DNA of 64,000 nt, taken from NCBI GenBank assembly GCA_963832875.1, contig CAWHWB010000007.1:558001-622000 (forward strand). The letters run 5' to 3'. The notes under the pieces are model-generated. The model searched no databases. It was given only the letters and a program-made list of their open reading frames with translations, and was not told where the DNA came from. The position numbers and the translations under genes were made by a program. Source of the stretch: AP-15 sp963832875 (GTDB lineage: Bacteria; Pseudomonadota; Alphaproteobacteria; ATCC43930; CGMCC-115725). Positions 1-9,160 of this stretch are shown here, piece after piece (the first letter of the stretch is position 1; each line of letters starts with the position of its first letter).

Positions 1-1
1 T

Positions 2-1390
2 TCCTTCGACCTGATCGTTTTGGGCGGCGGGCCGGGAGGTTATGTCGCGGCAATCCGCGCCGCGCAGCTCGGCATGAAGGCGGCGGTCGTCGAGCGCGAT
101 CAGCTCGGCGGCATCTGTCTCAATTGGGGCTGCATTCCGACCAAGGCGCTGCTGCGCAGCTCGGAGATTTACCACATCCTCCATAACCTCGATCAATATG
201 GCTTTTCGGCCAAGGACATCCGGTTTGATGCGGGCAAGGTCGTGGCCCGCTCGCGCGCGGTCGCCAAGCAGCTGTCGAACGGGGTCGCCTATCTGCTGAA
301 AAAGAACAAAGTCAGCGTGTTAGACGGGCAGGGGCGGCTCGCCGGGAAGGGACGGCTCGCCATCGAAAAGGACGGCAAGCCGGTGGCCGAGCTGACGGCG
401 CCGCACATCATCCTTGCGACCGGGGCGCGTGCACGCACCTTGCCCGGGCTCGAACCCGATGGCGAGCGGGTCTGGACCTACAAGGAAGCGATGGTGCCGT
501 CGGCGGTTCCGAAATCGTTGTTGGTCGTCGGCTCGGGCGCGATCGGCATCGAATTCGCCAGCTTCTACCATGACATGGGCGCCGAGGTGACGGTGGTCGA
601 GGTGCTCGACCGGGTGCTTCCGGTCGAAGACGAAGAAATCTCGGCATTCGCCCGCAAGTCCTTCGAAAAGCAGGGGATCAAAATCCATACCGAGGCAACC
701 GTGAAATCCCTGGAGCGGACCGGTGAGGGTGTCGCGGCGCGCATTGAGGCGGCCGGAAAGGCTTCCGAAATCGCCGTCGAAAAGGTGATCCTCGCTGTCG
801 GCATCGTCGGGAATGTCGAGGATATCGGCCTCGAAACCACCGCTGTCGAAGTGCAGCGGACGCATGTTGTCGTCGATCAGTGGTTGCGCACCGGCGAGCC
901 CGGAATTTATGCGATCGGTGACCTGGTCGGGCCGCCCTGGCTCGCGCATAAGGCGAGCCATGAAGGGGTGGTCTGCGTCGAGCGCATCGCCGGGGTCAAC
1001 GACGTCCACCCGCTCGACATCCGCAACATCCCGGCCTGTACTTATTGCCGGCCGCAGGTGGCCAGCGTCGGCCTGACCGAGAGGAGCGCTCGCGAGGCCG
1101 GCTACGAAGTCAAAATCGGGCATTTTCCTTATATCGGCAATGGCAAGGCGATCGCGCTCGGCGAGCCCGAGGGGATGGTCAAGACCGTGTTTGACGGTGA
1201 GACCGGCGAGCTCCTGGGCGCGCACATGATCGGCGCCGAGGTCACCGAGCTGATCCAGGGCTTCACGATCGCTAAGACCCTGGAAACGACCGAGGCGGAG
1301 CTGATCCGCACCATCTTTCCGCATCCGACCCTGTCCGAGACGATGCACGAGGCCGTGCTTGACGCCTATGGGCGCGCCATCCACTTCTAG
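2..1390 (+). CDS. lpdA: Dihydrolipoyl dehydrogenase (E3), 5' end outside window
   Basis: FAD/NAD-dependent flavoprotein that reoxidises the dihydrolipoyl arm of 2-oxoacid dehydrogenase complexes. The reading frame is already open at base 2, and the FAD-binding GGGPGG loop follows within 10 codons, so only a few N-terminal residues are missing. The redox-active disulfide is in GGICLNWGCIPTK, the NAD-binding GSGAIGIEF lies near nt 532-560, and the C-terminal HPTLSE motif supplies the catalytic His of the partner subunit. lipA follows after 3 bp, which suggests cotranscription with lipoate synthesis and an upstream pyruvate dehydrogenase operon. Family assignment is secure. That it is the pyruvate complex E3 rather than another complex's E3 is inferred from lipA. 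Confidence 0.95.
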   Translation, partial: SFDLIVLGGGPGGYVAAIRAAQLGMKAAVVERDQLGGICLNWGCIPTKALLRSSEIYHILHNLDQYGFSAKDIRFDAGKVVARSRAVAKQLSNGVAYLLKKNKVSVLDGQGRLAGKGRLAIEKDGKPVAELTAPHIILATGARARTLPGLEPDGERVWTYKEAMVPSAVPKSLLVVGSGAIGIEFASFYHDMGAEVTVVEVLDRVLPVEDEEISAFARKSFEKQGIKIHTEATVKSLERTGEGVAARIEAAGKASEIAVEKVILAVGIVGNVEDIGLETTAVEVQRTHVVVDQWLRTGEPGIYAIGDLVGPPWLAHKASHEGVVCVERIAGVNDVHPLDIRNIPACTYCRPQVASVGLTERSAREAGYEVKIGHFPYIGNGKAIALGEPEGMVKTVFDGETGELLGAHMIGAEVTELIQGFTIAKTLETTEAELIRTIFPHPTLSETMHEAVLDAYGRAIHF

Positions 1391-1393
1391 CCG

Positions 1394-2356
1394 ATGAATT
1401 CCTCAGCCGGGACCGTGGCGCCGGCGCCACTGCGCCATCCGGAAAAAGCCGGCCGGCCGGACAGCCCGATCCCGCGCAAGCCGGACTGGCTGCGGGTCAA
1501 GGCACCGGGTTCGCCCGAATTCAACGCGACGCGGCGGCTGATGCGCGAGCTGCGGCTCAATACCGTATGCGAGGAAGCGGCCTGTCCGAACATCGGCGAG
1601 TGCTGGAAACAGGGCCACGCGACGGTGATGATCCTCGGCCGGGTGTGCACCCGCGCCTGCGCCTTTTGCAACGTCGCGACCGGCCGGCCCGATCAGCTCG
1701 ACCCGCAAGAGCCCGAGCGCGTCGGTGCGGCGGTCGCGGCCCTAGGGCTCGCTCACGTCGTCGTCACCTCGGTCGATCGCGACGATCTCGATGACGGGGG
1801 TGCCCGCCAGTTTGCGCAGACCATCCGTGCGATCCAAGCGGCCGCGCCGAGCACCACGATCGAGGTCCTGACCCCGGATTTCCTGCGCAAGGAGGGGGCG
1901 CTCGAAATCGTCGTCGCCGCCCGGCCGGATGTCTTCAACCACAACCTCGAAACCGTGCCGCGGCTTTACGCCGAGGTAAGGCCTGGCGCGCGATACTTTC
2001 ATTCCTTGCGGCTGCTGGACCAGGTCAAGCGGCTCGACCGCGCGCTGTTCACCAAATCCGGGATCATGGTCGGGCTCGGCGAAGACAAGGCGGAAATCTT
2101 GCAAGTCATGGACGATCTGCGCGCGGCGCAAATCGATTTTCTGACGATCGGGCAATATCTGCAGCCGACGCCAAAACATCATCCGATCACCCGTTTTGTG
2201 ACGCCCGAGGAATTCGCCCTTTATCGAAGCTTCGCGCTCGCCAAGGGTTTTCTGCAGGTGTCGGCCTCGCCGTTGACCCGATCCTCCTACCATGCCGAGG
2301 AGGACTTCGCGCGGCTGCGCGCCGCCCGCGCCGCCAAGCTCGCCGCCGCCGGCTGA
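1394..2356 (+). CDS. lipA: Lipoyl synthase
   Basis: Radical-SAM enzyme that inserts two sulfurs into octanoyl-protein to make the lipoyl cofactor. The 320-residue length is typical. The auxiliary 4Fe-4S cluster motif C-x4-C-x5-C is at Cys59, Cys64 and Cys70. The radical-SAM CxxxCxxC is at Cys85, Cys89 and Cys92, and the RSSYHAEE tail carries the serine ligand of the auxiliary cluster. ATG lies 3 bp after the lpdA stop, and the next gene starts 10 bp after the lipA stop, so the three form a tight operon around the lipoate-dependent dehydrogenases. Confidence 0.97.
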   Translation: MNSSAGTVAPAPLRHPEKAGRPDSPIPRKPDWLRVKAPGSPEFNATRRLMRELRLNTVCEEAACPNIGECWKQGHATVMILGRVCTRACAFCNVATGRPDQLDPQEPERVGAAVAALGLAHVVVTSVDRDDLDDGGARQFAQTIRAIQAAAPSTTIEVLTPDFLRKEGALEIVVAARPDVFNHNLETVPRLYAEVRPGARYFHSLRLLDQVKRLDRALFTKSGIMVGLGEDKAEILQVMDDLRAAQIDFLTIGQYLQPTPKHHPITRFVTPEEFALYRSFALAKGFLQVSASPLTRSSYHAEEDFARLRAARAAKLAAAG

Positions 2357-2366
2357 CCCTGTCGCG

Positions 2367-2831
2367 ATGCCGACCCACGCCGAACACCGCGTGCTGCCCT
2401 ACACCGCGGAGCAGCTCTTCGCGTTGGTCGCCGATATCGAGCGTTACCCCGAGTTTCTGCCGTGGTGCATCGGCGCGCGCATCCGGGAAAGGCGGCCCGA
2501 TCTCGTCGTCGCCGACCTGATCATCGGGTTCAAAGTGTTCCGCGAACGCTTTACTTCGCGGGTGGTGCTCGATCCGCCGCGCCAGATTGACGTGACCTAT
2601 GCCGAAGGGCCGTTTCGCTATCTGAACAACCACTGGACCTTTATCCCGGTAACGGGCGGGTGCCGGATCGATTTCTTCGTCGATTTCGAGTTCAAGTCGC
2701 GGCTGATGCAAAAGGTCATCGAGGTTCTGTTCAGCGAGGCGGTTCGGCGTATGGTCGGCGCGTTTGAAAAACGCGCGCGCGACCTCTACGGGGCCCCGCC
2801 GCAAGGCGCCGGCAACCGCGCCGCGGTCTGA
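2367..2831 (+). CDS. COQ10/RatA-like START-domain protein
   Basis: 154-residue single-domain protein of the polyketide cyclase/START fold, matching the COQ10 (ubiquinone-binding) and RatA family placed after lipA in alphaproteobacteria. Visible family features are the opening THAEHRVLPYTAEQLFALV, the YPEFLPWC segment and the FRYLNNHWTF segment. The frame is open upstream inside lipA, but the ATG at 2367, 10 bp after the lipA stop, gives the usual family length. Likely role is binding a hydrophobic ligand such as ubiquinone for respiration. The toxin-type RatA name is a homology label only. Confidence 0.88.
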   Translation: MPTHAEHRVLPYTAEQLFALVADIERYPEFLPWCIGARIRERRPDLVVADLIIGFKVFRERFTSRVVLDPPRQIDVTYAEGPFRYLNNHWTFIPVTGGCRIDFFVDFEFKSRLMQKVIEVLFSEAVRRMVGAFEKRARDLYGAPPQGAGNRAAV

Positions 2832-2945
2832 GCGGGCGGGCGCTCCTCTTCGGCTGAGCCGTGTCCAGAAAGCTTCTGTCGGGCCGCGTCGGGTCCTATG
2901 CTGCCTGCTGCTGCGTTTGGATGCAGCTGCCGGGGGATTTGAGAC

Positions 2946-4112
2946 ATGCCTGATAAAACAGCGGTTTATGCCAGCGTCGGTCCGGAGCTGACGCAGTACG
3001 ATCTCGATGTCGGCAATGCCACTCTTGCCCGGCGCGGTACTGTCACCTTGCCGGCCAACGTGCATTATGCCTGGCCGCACGCGTCGCGCCGGTTCCTCTA
3101 CGTGGCGACGAGCGACAGTGCCTCGGGGGTCGGCGGCCCGGTCGGCCAGCGGCACAATGTCTCCGCGTTTCGCATCGACCCGCCGACCGGCGCGCTGAGC
3201 CCGCACGGCGATCCGATCGCATTGCCGACCCGGCCGATCCACATGACCAGCGACATTCCGTCTCAGAACCTGCTGGTCGCGTTCAGCAATCCCTCCGGGC
3301 TGCGGGTCTATCGGGTCAACTCCGATGGCACACCGGGCGCGGAAGTCGAACAGCGGGAGCCGATCGATTCCGGCATTTACGGGCATCAGGTGCGGGTCGG
3401 CCTCGACAATCGGCTGGCGATCCTGGTCACGCGCGGCCACGACGCGGCCGGGGCCAAGCCCGAGGAGCCGGGCGCGCTAAAGGTGTTCCGCTATGACAAC
3501 GGAGTGTTGACCGGCGAGGTTTCGGTGGCGCCGGGCGGCGGCTATGGCTTCGGCCCGCGGCATCTCGATTTCCACCCGACGAAACCGTGGGTCTATGTTT
3601 CGCTCGAGCGGCAGAACCGGCTCGACATGTTTGCGATCGAGGGCGGGGCGCTGACTCCCACCCCGCGATTCAGCAAAGCCACCTTGGGGCGGCCGGGCAA
3701 CATCCGCGGCCGCCAGGTCGCGGGCACCATTCACGTTCATCCGAACGGCCGCTTTGTCTACGTCGCCAACCGCGCTTCGAGCACGGATGAGGAGGGCGGT
3801 CGCCGGGTCTTCGCCGGCGGCGAAAACACCCTCGCCGTCTACGCGATCGACCCTGCAACCGGCGAGCCCGACCCGATCCAGCATGTCGAGACGCATGGCA
3901 TCCATTGCCGCACATTTCACATCGATCCCAGCGGGCAAGTGCTCGTTGCCGCGCACATCATGGGATTGCCGGTCAAAGACGGCACGGCCATCCGCGAGGT
4001 GCCGGCGTGCCTCTCGCTGTTCCGCATCGACGGCGACGGCAAGCTCGATTTCGTGCGCAAATACGATGTCGATGTCGGAAACCGGCAGATGTTCTGGATG
4101 GGGATGGTGTAG
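2946..4112 (+). CDS. Lactonase-family beta-propeller protein
   Basis: 388-residue protein resembling the 7-bladed 6-phosphogluconolactonase/carboxy-cis,cis-muconate cyclase family (PF10282). Repeated blade signatures are present, such as the YVATSDSASG segment near the start and the segments GFGPRHLDFHPTKPWVYV, GTIHVHPNGRFVYVANR and HCRTFHIDPSGQVLVAAH, each pairing an HxxP/D turn with a hydrophobic strand. No signal peptide is visible, so it is probably cytoplasmic. ATG at 2946 follows a GGGGA stretch. A hydrolase gene starts 11 bp downstream, so the two may be cotranscribed. The actual substrate cannot be read from sequence. Confidence 0.82.
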   Translation: MPDKTAVYASVGPELTQYDLDVGNATLARRGTVTLPANVHYAWPHASRRFLYVATSDSASGVGGPVGQRHNVSAFRIDPPTGALSPHGDPIALPTRPIHMTSDIPSQNLLVAFSNPSGLRVYRVNSDGTPGAEVEQREPIDSGIYGHQVRVGLDNRLAILVTRGHDAAGAKPEEPGALKVFRYDNGVLTGEVSVAPGGGYGFGPRHLDFHPTKPWVYVSLERQNRLDMFAIEGGALTPTPRFSKATLGRPGNIRGRQVAGTIHVHPNGRFVYVANRASSTDEEGGRRVFAGGENTLAVYAIDPATGEPDPIQHVETHGIHCRTFHIDPSGQVLVAAHIMGLPVKDGTAIREVPACLSLFRIDGDGKLDFVRKYDVDVGNRQMFWMGMV

Positions 4113-4123
4113 CAGGCTGATCC

Positions 4124-5941
4124 GTGAGGTCGGAATTATGCCGGAAGCTGTTGATCCGGAGTTCGGGTGCGCGTTGCTTTCAGGCGATGGTGGCGATGCG
4201 CGACGGCGTTCGCCTCAACACCTTCGTCTTTCTGCCGGAAAGCGGCGGGCCGCGCTGGCCGGTCATCGTGCATCGCACGCCTTATGGCATTGCCGCCGCC
4301 GATGCGCCCGACAAGACCGACTGCCGCAAAGCCTGGCTGCCCAGCGCCGCCGAGCCGATGCGCGGGTCGATCCTGCGCGGGTGGCGCGCGATCGTCGCGC
4401 ACGGCTATGCCGCCGTTTACCAGGACACCCGCGGCCGACACGGCTCCGAAGGCGAGGACCGCGTCTACGCCGACGACGCCGCGGACGGCCACGACACCCT
4501 CGAGTGGATCGCCCGCCAGACCTGGACCAACCAGATGGTCGGGATGTCGGGCTCGTCCGCCGGCGCCACGACGACGTTCGCCGCCGCCTCGACCCGGCAC
4601 CCGAGCCTGCGCGCCTTTTTCGCCCAGGCGGGCGCGTCCAGCATCTATGACGACGTCGTCTATGAAGGCCAATCGATCGAGATGGAGCGCCTGTGGCTGT
4701 GGGTCGCGCGCAACATTCCGGGCCTCTCGCCATCGCATCGCGCCGCGGTCATGGAGCGCTTCGGCATCGGTGTCGCGGAGCTGGACGCCGCCGCCGTTTC
4801 GGCCGCCGCCCGCTATGCGCGGCTTGACGCCGCACGGCAGGCCGAGCCGCCCTATATCGGCTCGGACGATTGGCTGCGACTGCCGCTGACCGGCTACCCC
4901 GATTTCGCGACCTGGCAGCCGTTTCTCGACGAGATCATCACCCATCCGGCACCGGACGTCTTCCGCGCCGCGCACAATTTCCGCCGCACCATCGACATTC
5001 CCGGCTTTCACGTGACCGCCTGGTTCGACATCTTCCAAACCAGCGTCATGGCGGCGTTCAGCGACATCCAGGCGCGGGTGGGCAACCAGAAGCTGTGGAT
5101 CGGCCCCAACGAACATTATTTCGTCTATCACCGCAATTTCTGGCCGCGCGACCCATATTTCGCCTGGTTTGACCATTGGCTGAAGGGCGAAGAGAACGGC
5201 ATCATGGACGGACCGGCGGTGTCGTATTCGCCGCGTGCTTGGGTCGCGGACCGTGAAAGCTATGCCCCGAACGATTGGCGCCACGCCGAACGTTGGCCGC
5301 CGCCGGAAGCGCGGCCGCGGCGGCTCTATCTGCGCGGCGACGGCACCCTCGGCGAAAACCGGCCCGAAGGGCCGCCGCGCCGCTATCGCTATGACCCGCG
5401 CCGGCCGATCCCCAGCTTGGGCGGGCGCAACATGCTGATCGACGCCGGCCCGCGCGACCAGCGGCCGGTCCAGGCACTCCCCGATTACGGCCTGATCTAC
5501 CGCGGCGAGCCGCTGCCCGGGCCGGTGACGGTCGCCGGCAACGTGCGCCTGACGCTGCACGTGCAGTCGGACCGTCCGGACACCGATTTTGTCGCCAAGC
5601 TGATCGACCTCGAGCCCGACGGGCGCGCCACCTTGCTGATGGACGGCGTCATCCGCGCGCTCTTTCGCGACCCTTCGGGCGAGAAGCGGCCGCTGACGCC
5701 GGATCGGGTCGAGAGGCTCGGCATCGATCTCGGCCACATCCACCACACCTTCGGCGCCGGCCACCGCATCGAAATCGACATCACCAGCAGCAATTTCCCA
5801 CGGCGAGCGCGCAACACCAACAGCGGCAACGCGGTACTGGCCGATGACAGCGACGCCGAGATCCGCGTCGCCGTCAACGCCGTTCATCACTCGGCGCCGA
5901 CCCCGTCTTTTGTCGAGATCCCGGTGTTGCGCCGAGGGTAG
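4124..5941 (+). CDS. CocE/NonD-type alpha/beta hydrolase (X-Pro dipeptidyl-peptidase S15 family)
   Basis: 605-residue hydrolase of the cocaine-esterase-like group. The N-terminal alpha/beta-hydrolase opens with MRDGVRLNTFVFLPE and RTPYG. The YQDTRGRHGSEGE segment matches the family's QDxRGxxxSEG signature, and MSGSSAGA is the nucleophile elbow, with Ser the presumed nucleophile. The C-terminal jelly-roll follows from about residue 440 (GNVRLTLHV, VAKLIDLEPDGRATLLMDG). A GTG at 4124 opens the frame, but the ATG about 20 codons later that starts MVAMRDGV is an equally good start. No signal peptide is seen. Esters, amides or acylated compounds are possible substrates. Confidence 0.85.
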   Translation: MRSELCRKLLIRSSGARCFQAMVAMRDGVRLNTFVFLPESGGPRWPVIVHRTPYGIAAADAPDKTDCRKAWLPSAAEPMRGSILRGWRAIVAHGYAAVYQDTRGRHGSEGEDRVYADDAADGHDTLEWIARQTWTNQMVGMSGSSAGATTTFAAASTRHPSLRAFFAQAGASSIYDDVVYEGQSIEMERLWLWVARNIPGLSPSHRAAVMERFGIGVAELDAAAVSAAARYARLDAARQAEPPYIGSDDWLRLPLTGYPDFATWQPFLDEIITHPAPDVFRAAHNFRRTIDIPGFHVTAWFDIFQTSVMAAFSDIQARVGNQKLWIGPNEHYFVYHRNFWPRDPYFAWFDHWLKGEENGIMDGPAVSYSPRAWVADRESYAPNDWRHAERWPPPEARPRRLYLRGDGTLGENRPEGPPRRYRYDPRRPIPSLGGRNMLIDAGPRDQRPVQALPDYGLIYRGEPLPGPVTVAGNVRLTLHVQSDRPDTDFVAKLIDLEPDGRATLLMDGVIRALFRDPSGEKRPLTPDRVERLGIDLGHIHHTFGAGHRIEIDITSSNFPRRARNTNSGNAVLADDSDAEIRVAVNAVHHSAPTPSFVEIPVLRRG

Positions 5942-5949
5942 GCGGGCCG

Positions 5950-6492
5950 TCAGACGACAGGAAGCGGCCGGTGCGGCGGAGGAGGGGGCTCGACCCGGAT
6001 CGCGTCACCGGGACCGACCTCGCCCTCGGCCAAGACGATCGCCATGATCCCGGCCTTGCGCACCAGATTGCCCTCGGCGTCGCGGTCGAGGGTCGCGGCC
6101 ATCAGCCCCGTTTGGATCTTGTCGAGCTGGGCGCAAGGGTTGCGCAATCCGGTCACCTCGACGATCGCCCGCCGGCCGAGATGGAGCCGCGTGCCGGCCG
6201 CGAGGCCGAGCAGATCGACCCCGCGCGTGGTCACGTTCTCGCCCATCTGTCCCGGCGTCACGGCGAACCCCGCCGCGCGCAATTCATCGTGCAATTCGGC
6301 GTGGATCAGGTGCACCTGGCGCAGATTGGGCTGCGTCGGGTCGCGCTTGACCCGCGAGCGGTGCTTGACCGTCGCTCCCTGATGCGCATCGCCCTCGACG
6401 CCAAGCCCGGCCACGAGGCGGATGCCGTCTTCGTTCGCCTTCGCGAGGGTGTGCTGCGGGCTGCGGCTGACCGCGGTGACAATTCCTTCCAT
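5950..6492 (-). CDS. MOSC domain-containing protein
   Basis: 180-residue stand-alone MOSC protein, related to YiiM and to the C-terminal domain of molybdenum cofactor sulfurases. Motifs seen: VEGDAHQG near residue 35, the GENVTTRGVDLLGL block and GLRNPCAQLDKIQ with the conserved Cys. The ATG at 6492 is chosen because the family begins with a short G(I/V)(V)xAVS strand, here MEGIVTAVS. The frame extends 22 codons further without homology. It converges with the CocE-type hydrolase with an 8-bp gap. A role in sulfur-carrier or molybdenum chemistry is inferred from the family only. Confidence 0.88.
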   Translation of the reverse strand: MEGIVTAVSRSPQHTLAKANEDGIRLVAGLGVEGDAHQGATVKHRSRVKRDPTQPNLRQVHLIHAELHDELRAAGFAVTPGQMGENVTTRGVDLLGLAAGTRLHLGRRAIVEVTGLRNPCAQLDKIQTGLMAATLDRDAEGNLVRKAGIMAIVLAEGEVGPGDAIRVEPPPPPHRPLPVV

Positions 6493-6729
6493 CAGCTCGG
6501 TCTCCTTCGAGTGTCGTGCCGGGTTTCCTAACCGGCTCGGCAGCAAACTGTGCGCCACATCAGGGTACGTCCGCAGGCCGTGGATCGCTCTCTGTGAAAG
6601 GTGACGATCCCGTGGGTTCGGATGGCCTCACGGAAACCGCCCGATTGACCTGAACCTCGCCCGACCACACCTTCTCGCTCGACCGGCTTAGACCTTAGAC
6701 CGCTCAAATTCAGCAATCGCCAATCCCGC

Positions 6730-7800
6730 GTGGTCACCTTGCCTCGTCTTTCCGCACTGGCCGACAAGTATCTTAGGCGCACTGGGAACGGCGCGCTGCT
6801 GCTCTTTGGCCGCCCGCGCGAGCTGCCCCGCAACATTGGGCTCCTTGCGCGGTATCTATGGCACGTCCAGATACGGCGAAAGGGGCTGGTGGTCCTGGTG
6901 CGCACGGGCGGCCTTGGCGATCTGATCTGCGCGCTCGCATCCGTGCCTGGATTGAAGGACCGATATCCGAATTCGTGGCTCGTCGTCATTTGCCCGCCTG
7001 GTTGCCGGCGGCTCGCGGCGTCATCGGGACTGTCCGACGCCAGCGACGACGACCCCTGGGGCTTTTTTCATGTGTTTGTCAACAGGATGTGTTCTCCGTC
7101 TCGCTATTACCATCCTGTCCTGCCCGACGAGTGTGATCCGCCGAGGCCGCAGCTGCTCCATCTCGCCGACGAATTCGCCAGCGCGCTGCGGGTAGTCCCC
7201 GACCCTGCTTCGGTTCGAGTTACCGCGTCGAAACGGGTGCGACGCCGCATGCGGCGGCGTTTGCGGGAGATCAATCCACACCATTACCCGCTCGTCGTCC
7301 TGCATCCCGGCCCCTCCTGGCCGGTGCGGGAATGGCCGGCGCCACGGTGGAACGAGCTGGCCGACCTGATCTCCGCGAAGACCTCGGCGGTGATGATCAA
7401 GATCGGCACGGACCTCGACAGCTCGGGGCAGGTGCGGCCGGGTTCGCCCATTCCGGGCGTTGTCGATTGGGTCAACAAGCTCGACGTTCTCGAGATCACA
7501 GCGCTGCTCCAAGAGGCGAGCGCTTTTGTCGGCATCGATTCCGGCCCGTTGCACATCGCCGCGACCTTGGGGGTGCCAGCGGTCGCCTTGTTCGGTGCCA
7601 TATCAGGCAAGCTCCGCCTGCACCCGCACACCCGTGCGGTCATCGTCACCGGCGATGTCGGCTGCCTCGGCTGCAACCACACGCCGGCGGGTGCGCGGCA
7701 TTGGCGCACCGGCTGCCCGCATGATATCGCCTGCATGCAGCAAATTGACGCTGAAACCGTATTCGCGGCGCTGGTACAGGTCGACGGTTTATCCGGCTGA
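6730..7800 (+). CDS. Glycosyltransferase family 9 (heptosyltransferase-like)
   Basis: 356-residue GT-B enzyme. The N-terminal VRTGGLGDLICALASVPGL is the GT9 glycine-rich acceptor loop (about residues 57-75). The C-terminal donor site holds VVLHPGPSWPVREWP and FVGIDSGPLHIAATLGVPA, the family hallmark. A Cys-rich insert near the end (CLGCNHTPAGARHWRTGC) is common in O-antigen and exopolysaccharide GT9 proteins. Start is a GTG at 6730 after about 240 bp with no other gene. It is the first gene of a surface-glycan block and probably transfers a heptose or similar sugar on the cytoplasmic face. Confidence 0.85.
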   Translation: MVTLPRLSALADKYLRRTGNGALLLFGRPRELPRNIGLLARYLWHVQIRRKGLVVLVRTGGLGDLICALASVPGLKDRYPNSWLVVICPPGCRRLAASSGLSDASDDDPWGFFHVFVNRMCSPSRYYHPVLPDECDPPRPQLLHLADEFASALRVVPDPASVRVTASKRVRRRMRRRLREINPHHYPLVVLHPGPSWPVREWPAPRWNELADLISAKTSAVMIKIGTDLDSSGQVRPGSPIPGVVDWVNKLDVLEITALLQEASAFVGIDSGPLHIAATLGVPAVALFGAISGKLRLHPHTRAVIVTGDVGCLGCNHTPAGARHWRTGCPHDIACMQQIDAETVFAALVQVDGLSG

Positions 7801-8131
7801 GGGGGTATTCGGGTATGATCTATCGTCGGTCTTGTGTCGAAAGCCTTGACGCCGCGGTACAGTCGAACGGCAACCGGCGGGCTTGAATCCTTCGGGCGAG
7901 AGCCTCCCACCCGATCCCGCATGGCGGCCCTATGCGCTTGCGCGCTCTCGCTTTGCTCCCTACCTTCGCGTTCGCCGGCTGCCGTTCGCGTCCAAACGGT
8001 TCGGCTAAGTCCAACAATCCCGATGGTCTGCACATGGATAGAGCATCGATTATCGCAGCCTTCTCGCGCCTGTCCCCGGCACCGGGCTTGTTGCAAAACA
8101 ACAAACACATTACCTGAGCATCAGCAGAGCG
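7801..8131. other. Gap without a confident gene
   Basis: About 330 bp between two glycan genes. A 61-codon frame at 7932-8117 begins with a hydrophobic stretch ending in FAGC, superficially like a lipoprotein signal. The rest is not recognisable and no clear ribosome-binding site is seen, so it is not called as a gene. Confidence 0.5.
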
Positions 8132-9043
8132 ATGCCCGCTAATAGCCTGTTGCGAAGGGTGCGAGAGCGCCTCGCGTTCAAATCCTGGTACACCGATCGG
8201 GCTCTCCAGGCATTGCGTGAAGATCTTCGGCTTATTTGGTGGGCGGACATGAATGCCGCCCGCATCGCCGAGGAGCGTTATGTCCGAGAGGCAATGAGCG
8301 CTCATCCCTACACCGAGCCTCTGCGGCTTGAACGGTTCGGAAGGAAGCTTTTTTCGCAATTCGACGAAGACGGCATCATTGCCGAGATCTTCACCCGGAT
8401 CGGCGCGACAAGTCGAACATTCGTGGAGATCGGAGTTGAGGATGGCACCGAGTGCAACAGCTTGGCGCTGCTGCTCCAAGGATGGCGTGGGCTGTGGCTG
8501 GAAGGCAATACCGAGCATGTTTCCCAGATCAAAAGGTATTTTGTCCAAGAACGCGACAGCGGCCTGCTGTGTGTCAACCAGACGTTTGTCACCGCCGAAA
8601 ACATCAACGGAGCAATCGAGGGCTGGGGTACCGGGGAAATCGACCTGCTTTCAATAGACATCGACGGTAATGACATTCATGTATTCGAGGCGATCACTGC
8701 CGTTCGACCTCGCGTCGCCGTGATCGAGTATGACGGAAAGTTCCCGCCTCCGATCGCAGTCGCGCCAAAATACGACCCGGCCTATATATGGCGGGAGAAC
8801 GCCTATATGGGGTCATCGCTGGAAGCGCTGGCACGGGTAGCGCGGAGGCGAGGCTACGTTCTGGTCGGATGCAGCTTTGTCGGGCTCAATGCGTTCTTTG
8901 TGCGCGCGGAGCTGGCGGAGGACAAGTTCCACGCGCCGTTCACCGCCGAAAACCACTACCATCCGCCCCGTTATTTTCTCTGGGAGCTTTATCGACTCAA
9001 TCAAGCGCGCGGCTGGGGACCATACACCGAGATACCGGCGTAG
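8132..9043 (+). CDS. FkbM-like methyltransferase-fold protein of glycan locus
   Basis: 303-residue protein. The segment LFSQFDEDGIIAEIF followed by FVEIGVEDGTECNSLALL is a SAM-binding motif I of the FkbM-like type, with WRGLWLEGN as the following acidic strand. IDLLSIDIDGNDIHVFEAI matches the D-x-D-x-N core seen in FkbM/NDP-hexose methyltransferase relatives. The N-terminal about 65 residues are charged and unassigned. It sits between a GT9 gene and a broken GT2 gene, so O-methylation of a surface sugar is the likely job. The substrate is unknown. Confidence 0.7.
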   Translation: MPANSLLRRVRERLAFKSWYTDRALQALREDLRLIWWADMNAARIAEERYVREAMSAHPYTEPLRLERFGRKLFSQFDEDGIIAEIFTRIGATSRTFVEIGVEDGTECNSLALLLQGWRGLWLEGNTEHVSQIKRYFVQERDSGLLCVNQTFVTAENINGAIEGWGTGEIDLLSIDIDGNDIHVFEAITAVRPRVAVIEYDGKFPPPIAVAPKYDPAYIWRENAYMGSSLEALARVARRRGYVLVGCSFVGLNAFFVRAELAEDKFHAPFTAENHYHPPRYFLWELYRLNQARGWGPYTEIPA

Positions 9044-9160
9044 CGGACTAACCCGGGATAAAGGCGAGAGCCCGCGGCAACGCCGCCGTGCTCATGTGCG
9101 GCTGATCTTGTCGTGCCTCGAGCGTCGTCATAGCGGGAAACAGCTGGAAATGCCTGGTGT

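Noticed and set aside
7932..8117. 61-codon lipoprotein-like frame
   Set aside because: The FAGC sequence resembles a lipobox, but the remainder has no family, and no ribosome-binding site is seen; probably chance.
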